From positions 2,552,001-2,616,000 of the forward strand of contig NC_053201.1 in NCBI RefSeq assembly GCF_905163445.1: DNA of 64,000 nt, written 5' to 3'. Shown here piece after piece: positions 63,320 to 64,000 of this stretch; position 1 is the first letter of the stretch, and every line of letters begins with the position of its first letter. Source of the stretch: Pararge aegeria. Lineage: Eukaryota > Arthropoda > Insecta > Lepidoptera > Nymphalidae. The position numbers were made by a program, and so were the translations under genes. The notes under the pieces were generated by a model, which was not told where the DNA came from, did not search any database, and was given only the letters and a program-made list of their open reading frames with translations.

Positions 63320-63610
63320 CGAAATACTTTTGAAGGGTGCATTAGTATATTTCATAAGGACCCTGTAAAAATATTAAATCAAAAGAAGAAGAAATACATT
63401 CTCAGTGCTTACTTATAACAATCCTATTGAAGATAAAAGACCGACACATGCATAGTACCTACGCTACGCGACGCGTACCTATTAAAGTGACAGGTCCACT
63501 TGATTTTACTTTTGCATGTGGCGTTAGGGCTGTATCTGATTTCTGTCAGTAAAAACTATGGCAATGGTTTACTCAAAAACTAACAGCGTTTCGGTTTCAC
63601 AGATAAGTCT
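63320..63610 (+). repeat. Rep-M, longest uninterrupted copy
   Basis: ACGAAATACTTTTGAAGGGT, GCATTAGTATATTTCATAAG, TTGAAGATAAAAGACCGACA, CTACGCTACGCGACGCGTAC, GTCAGTAAAAACTATGGCAA and TTTCGGTTTCACAGATAAGT. Same order as 14454-14915. No terminal repeats or coding frame recognised. Confidence 0.75.
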
Positions 63611-63831
63611 CAGAGCCAGTAAATAATGTGCCTCTAAAGCCTCTGAATTTTTCGATTTCGGCTTTCATTTACACGTTGTATTATTATTATTATTATTATT
63701 CGAGATTTACTCTCACGCCCGTGTACAATGTATTTATTATACATAAAAAGAGCCAAAACAACATTAATATACTAACTTAGATACATCGAGATTACACTTA
63801 AATATACCTTACATAAATACATTGTTATTAT

Positions 63832-63960
63832 TAAATTCTTTATTGCACACACAAAAACAAAATACAAAAAGAAACACATTTACAAATGAAAAATAATAAA
63901 AAAACTAGCTTAGGTGTGCAAAGGTGGTCTTATCGCTAAAGCGATCTCTTCTGGGAGAGA
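63832..63960 (-). mobile_element. LINE-D 3' end
   Basis: AAATTCTTTATTGCACACAC, CTAGCTTAGGTGTGCAAAGG and TGGTCTTATCGCTAAAGCGA, with TCTCTTCTGGGAGAGAT. Matches the variant at 46228-46374. Confidence 0.8.
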
Positions 63961-64000
63961 TACATATATACATAGAATTTAGTTCAATAAGTGAACACTT

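Noticed and set aside
1..64000. CRISPR arrays, operons, ribosome binding sites, rRNA genes
   Set aside because: Searched by eye on both strands; the repeats are dispersed transposons without regular spacers, and no bacterial-style gene order or rRNA sequence is present.

Overview
The window looks like nuclear DNA from a moth or butterfly (Lepidoptera). It is strongly AT-rich. It is filled with short interspersed repeats of kinds I recognise from lepidopteran genomes: tRNA-headed SINEs, 3' ends of LINEs ending in short tandem tails, RTE-type LINE remnants, Helitrons whose 3' ends read CTAG next to a T, and hAT and pogo-like MITEs. Nothing bacterial is present: no operons, no ribosome binding sites, no long open frames. 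I cannot name the species from sequence alone. The family labels used below (SINE-A, SINE-F, SINE-H, LINE-D, LINE-G, LINE-I, PLE-B, Rep-M, Rep-Q) are mine and refer to groups of copies inside this window.

Host genes are almost absent. The best host coding candidate is one internal exon on the minus strand (20116 down to 19800). It has a splice acceptor, an uninterrupted frame of 105 codons and a textbook GTAAGT donor. It implies that much of the window is intron of a minus-strand gene I cannot name. Two weak promoter-like sites (32674 and 55190) and one weak exon-like frame (37438-37621) are also listed. All other long open frames lie in transposon remnants or are shadows of them.

Layout. 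1-9.8 kb: LINE and SINE fragments, a 90-bp near-perfect palindrome inside a SINE, a long stem-loop. 9.8-20.5 kb: an hAT MITE with target duplication, a PLE-B element nested in a SINE, a GC-rich unclassified island, nested LINE-I/SINE-H, the exon. 20.5-31.5 kb: sparse intron-like DNA, then an RTE copy nested in a LINE-D 3' end, a Helitron, PLE-B, an R1-clade remnant and two nested SINE/LINE pairs. 31.5-45 kb: a SINE-A pair in inverted orientation sharing extra flank, one of them split by a Helitron, more PLE-B and SINE-F. 45-55 kb: dense SINE-A, SINE-H, PLE-B, a Helitron, a LINE remnant with an apparent PD-(D/E)XK nuclease, a pogo-like MITE. 55-64 kb: sparser DNA, RTE tails, an hAT MITE nested in a SINE, and two head-to-head SINEs with different heads.

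The most interesting signal is the PLE-B family. Five of six copies carry a motif that can be drawn as a minimal type I hammerhead ribozyme: CTGANGA, a six-pair GC-rich helix II, GAAA, a three-pair helix III and a short helix I. Most differences between copies fall at positions the ribozyme tolerates. One copy has a 14-bp target duplication and the copies show long inverted arms. Together these point to Penelope-like or related ribozyme-bearing retroelements, not to a simple DNA transposon.
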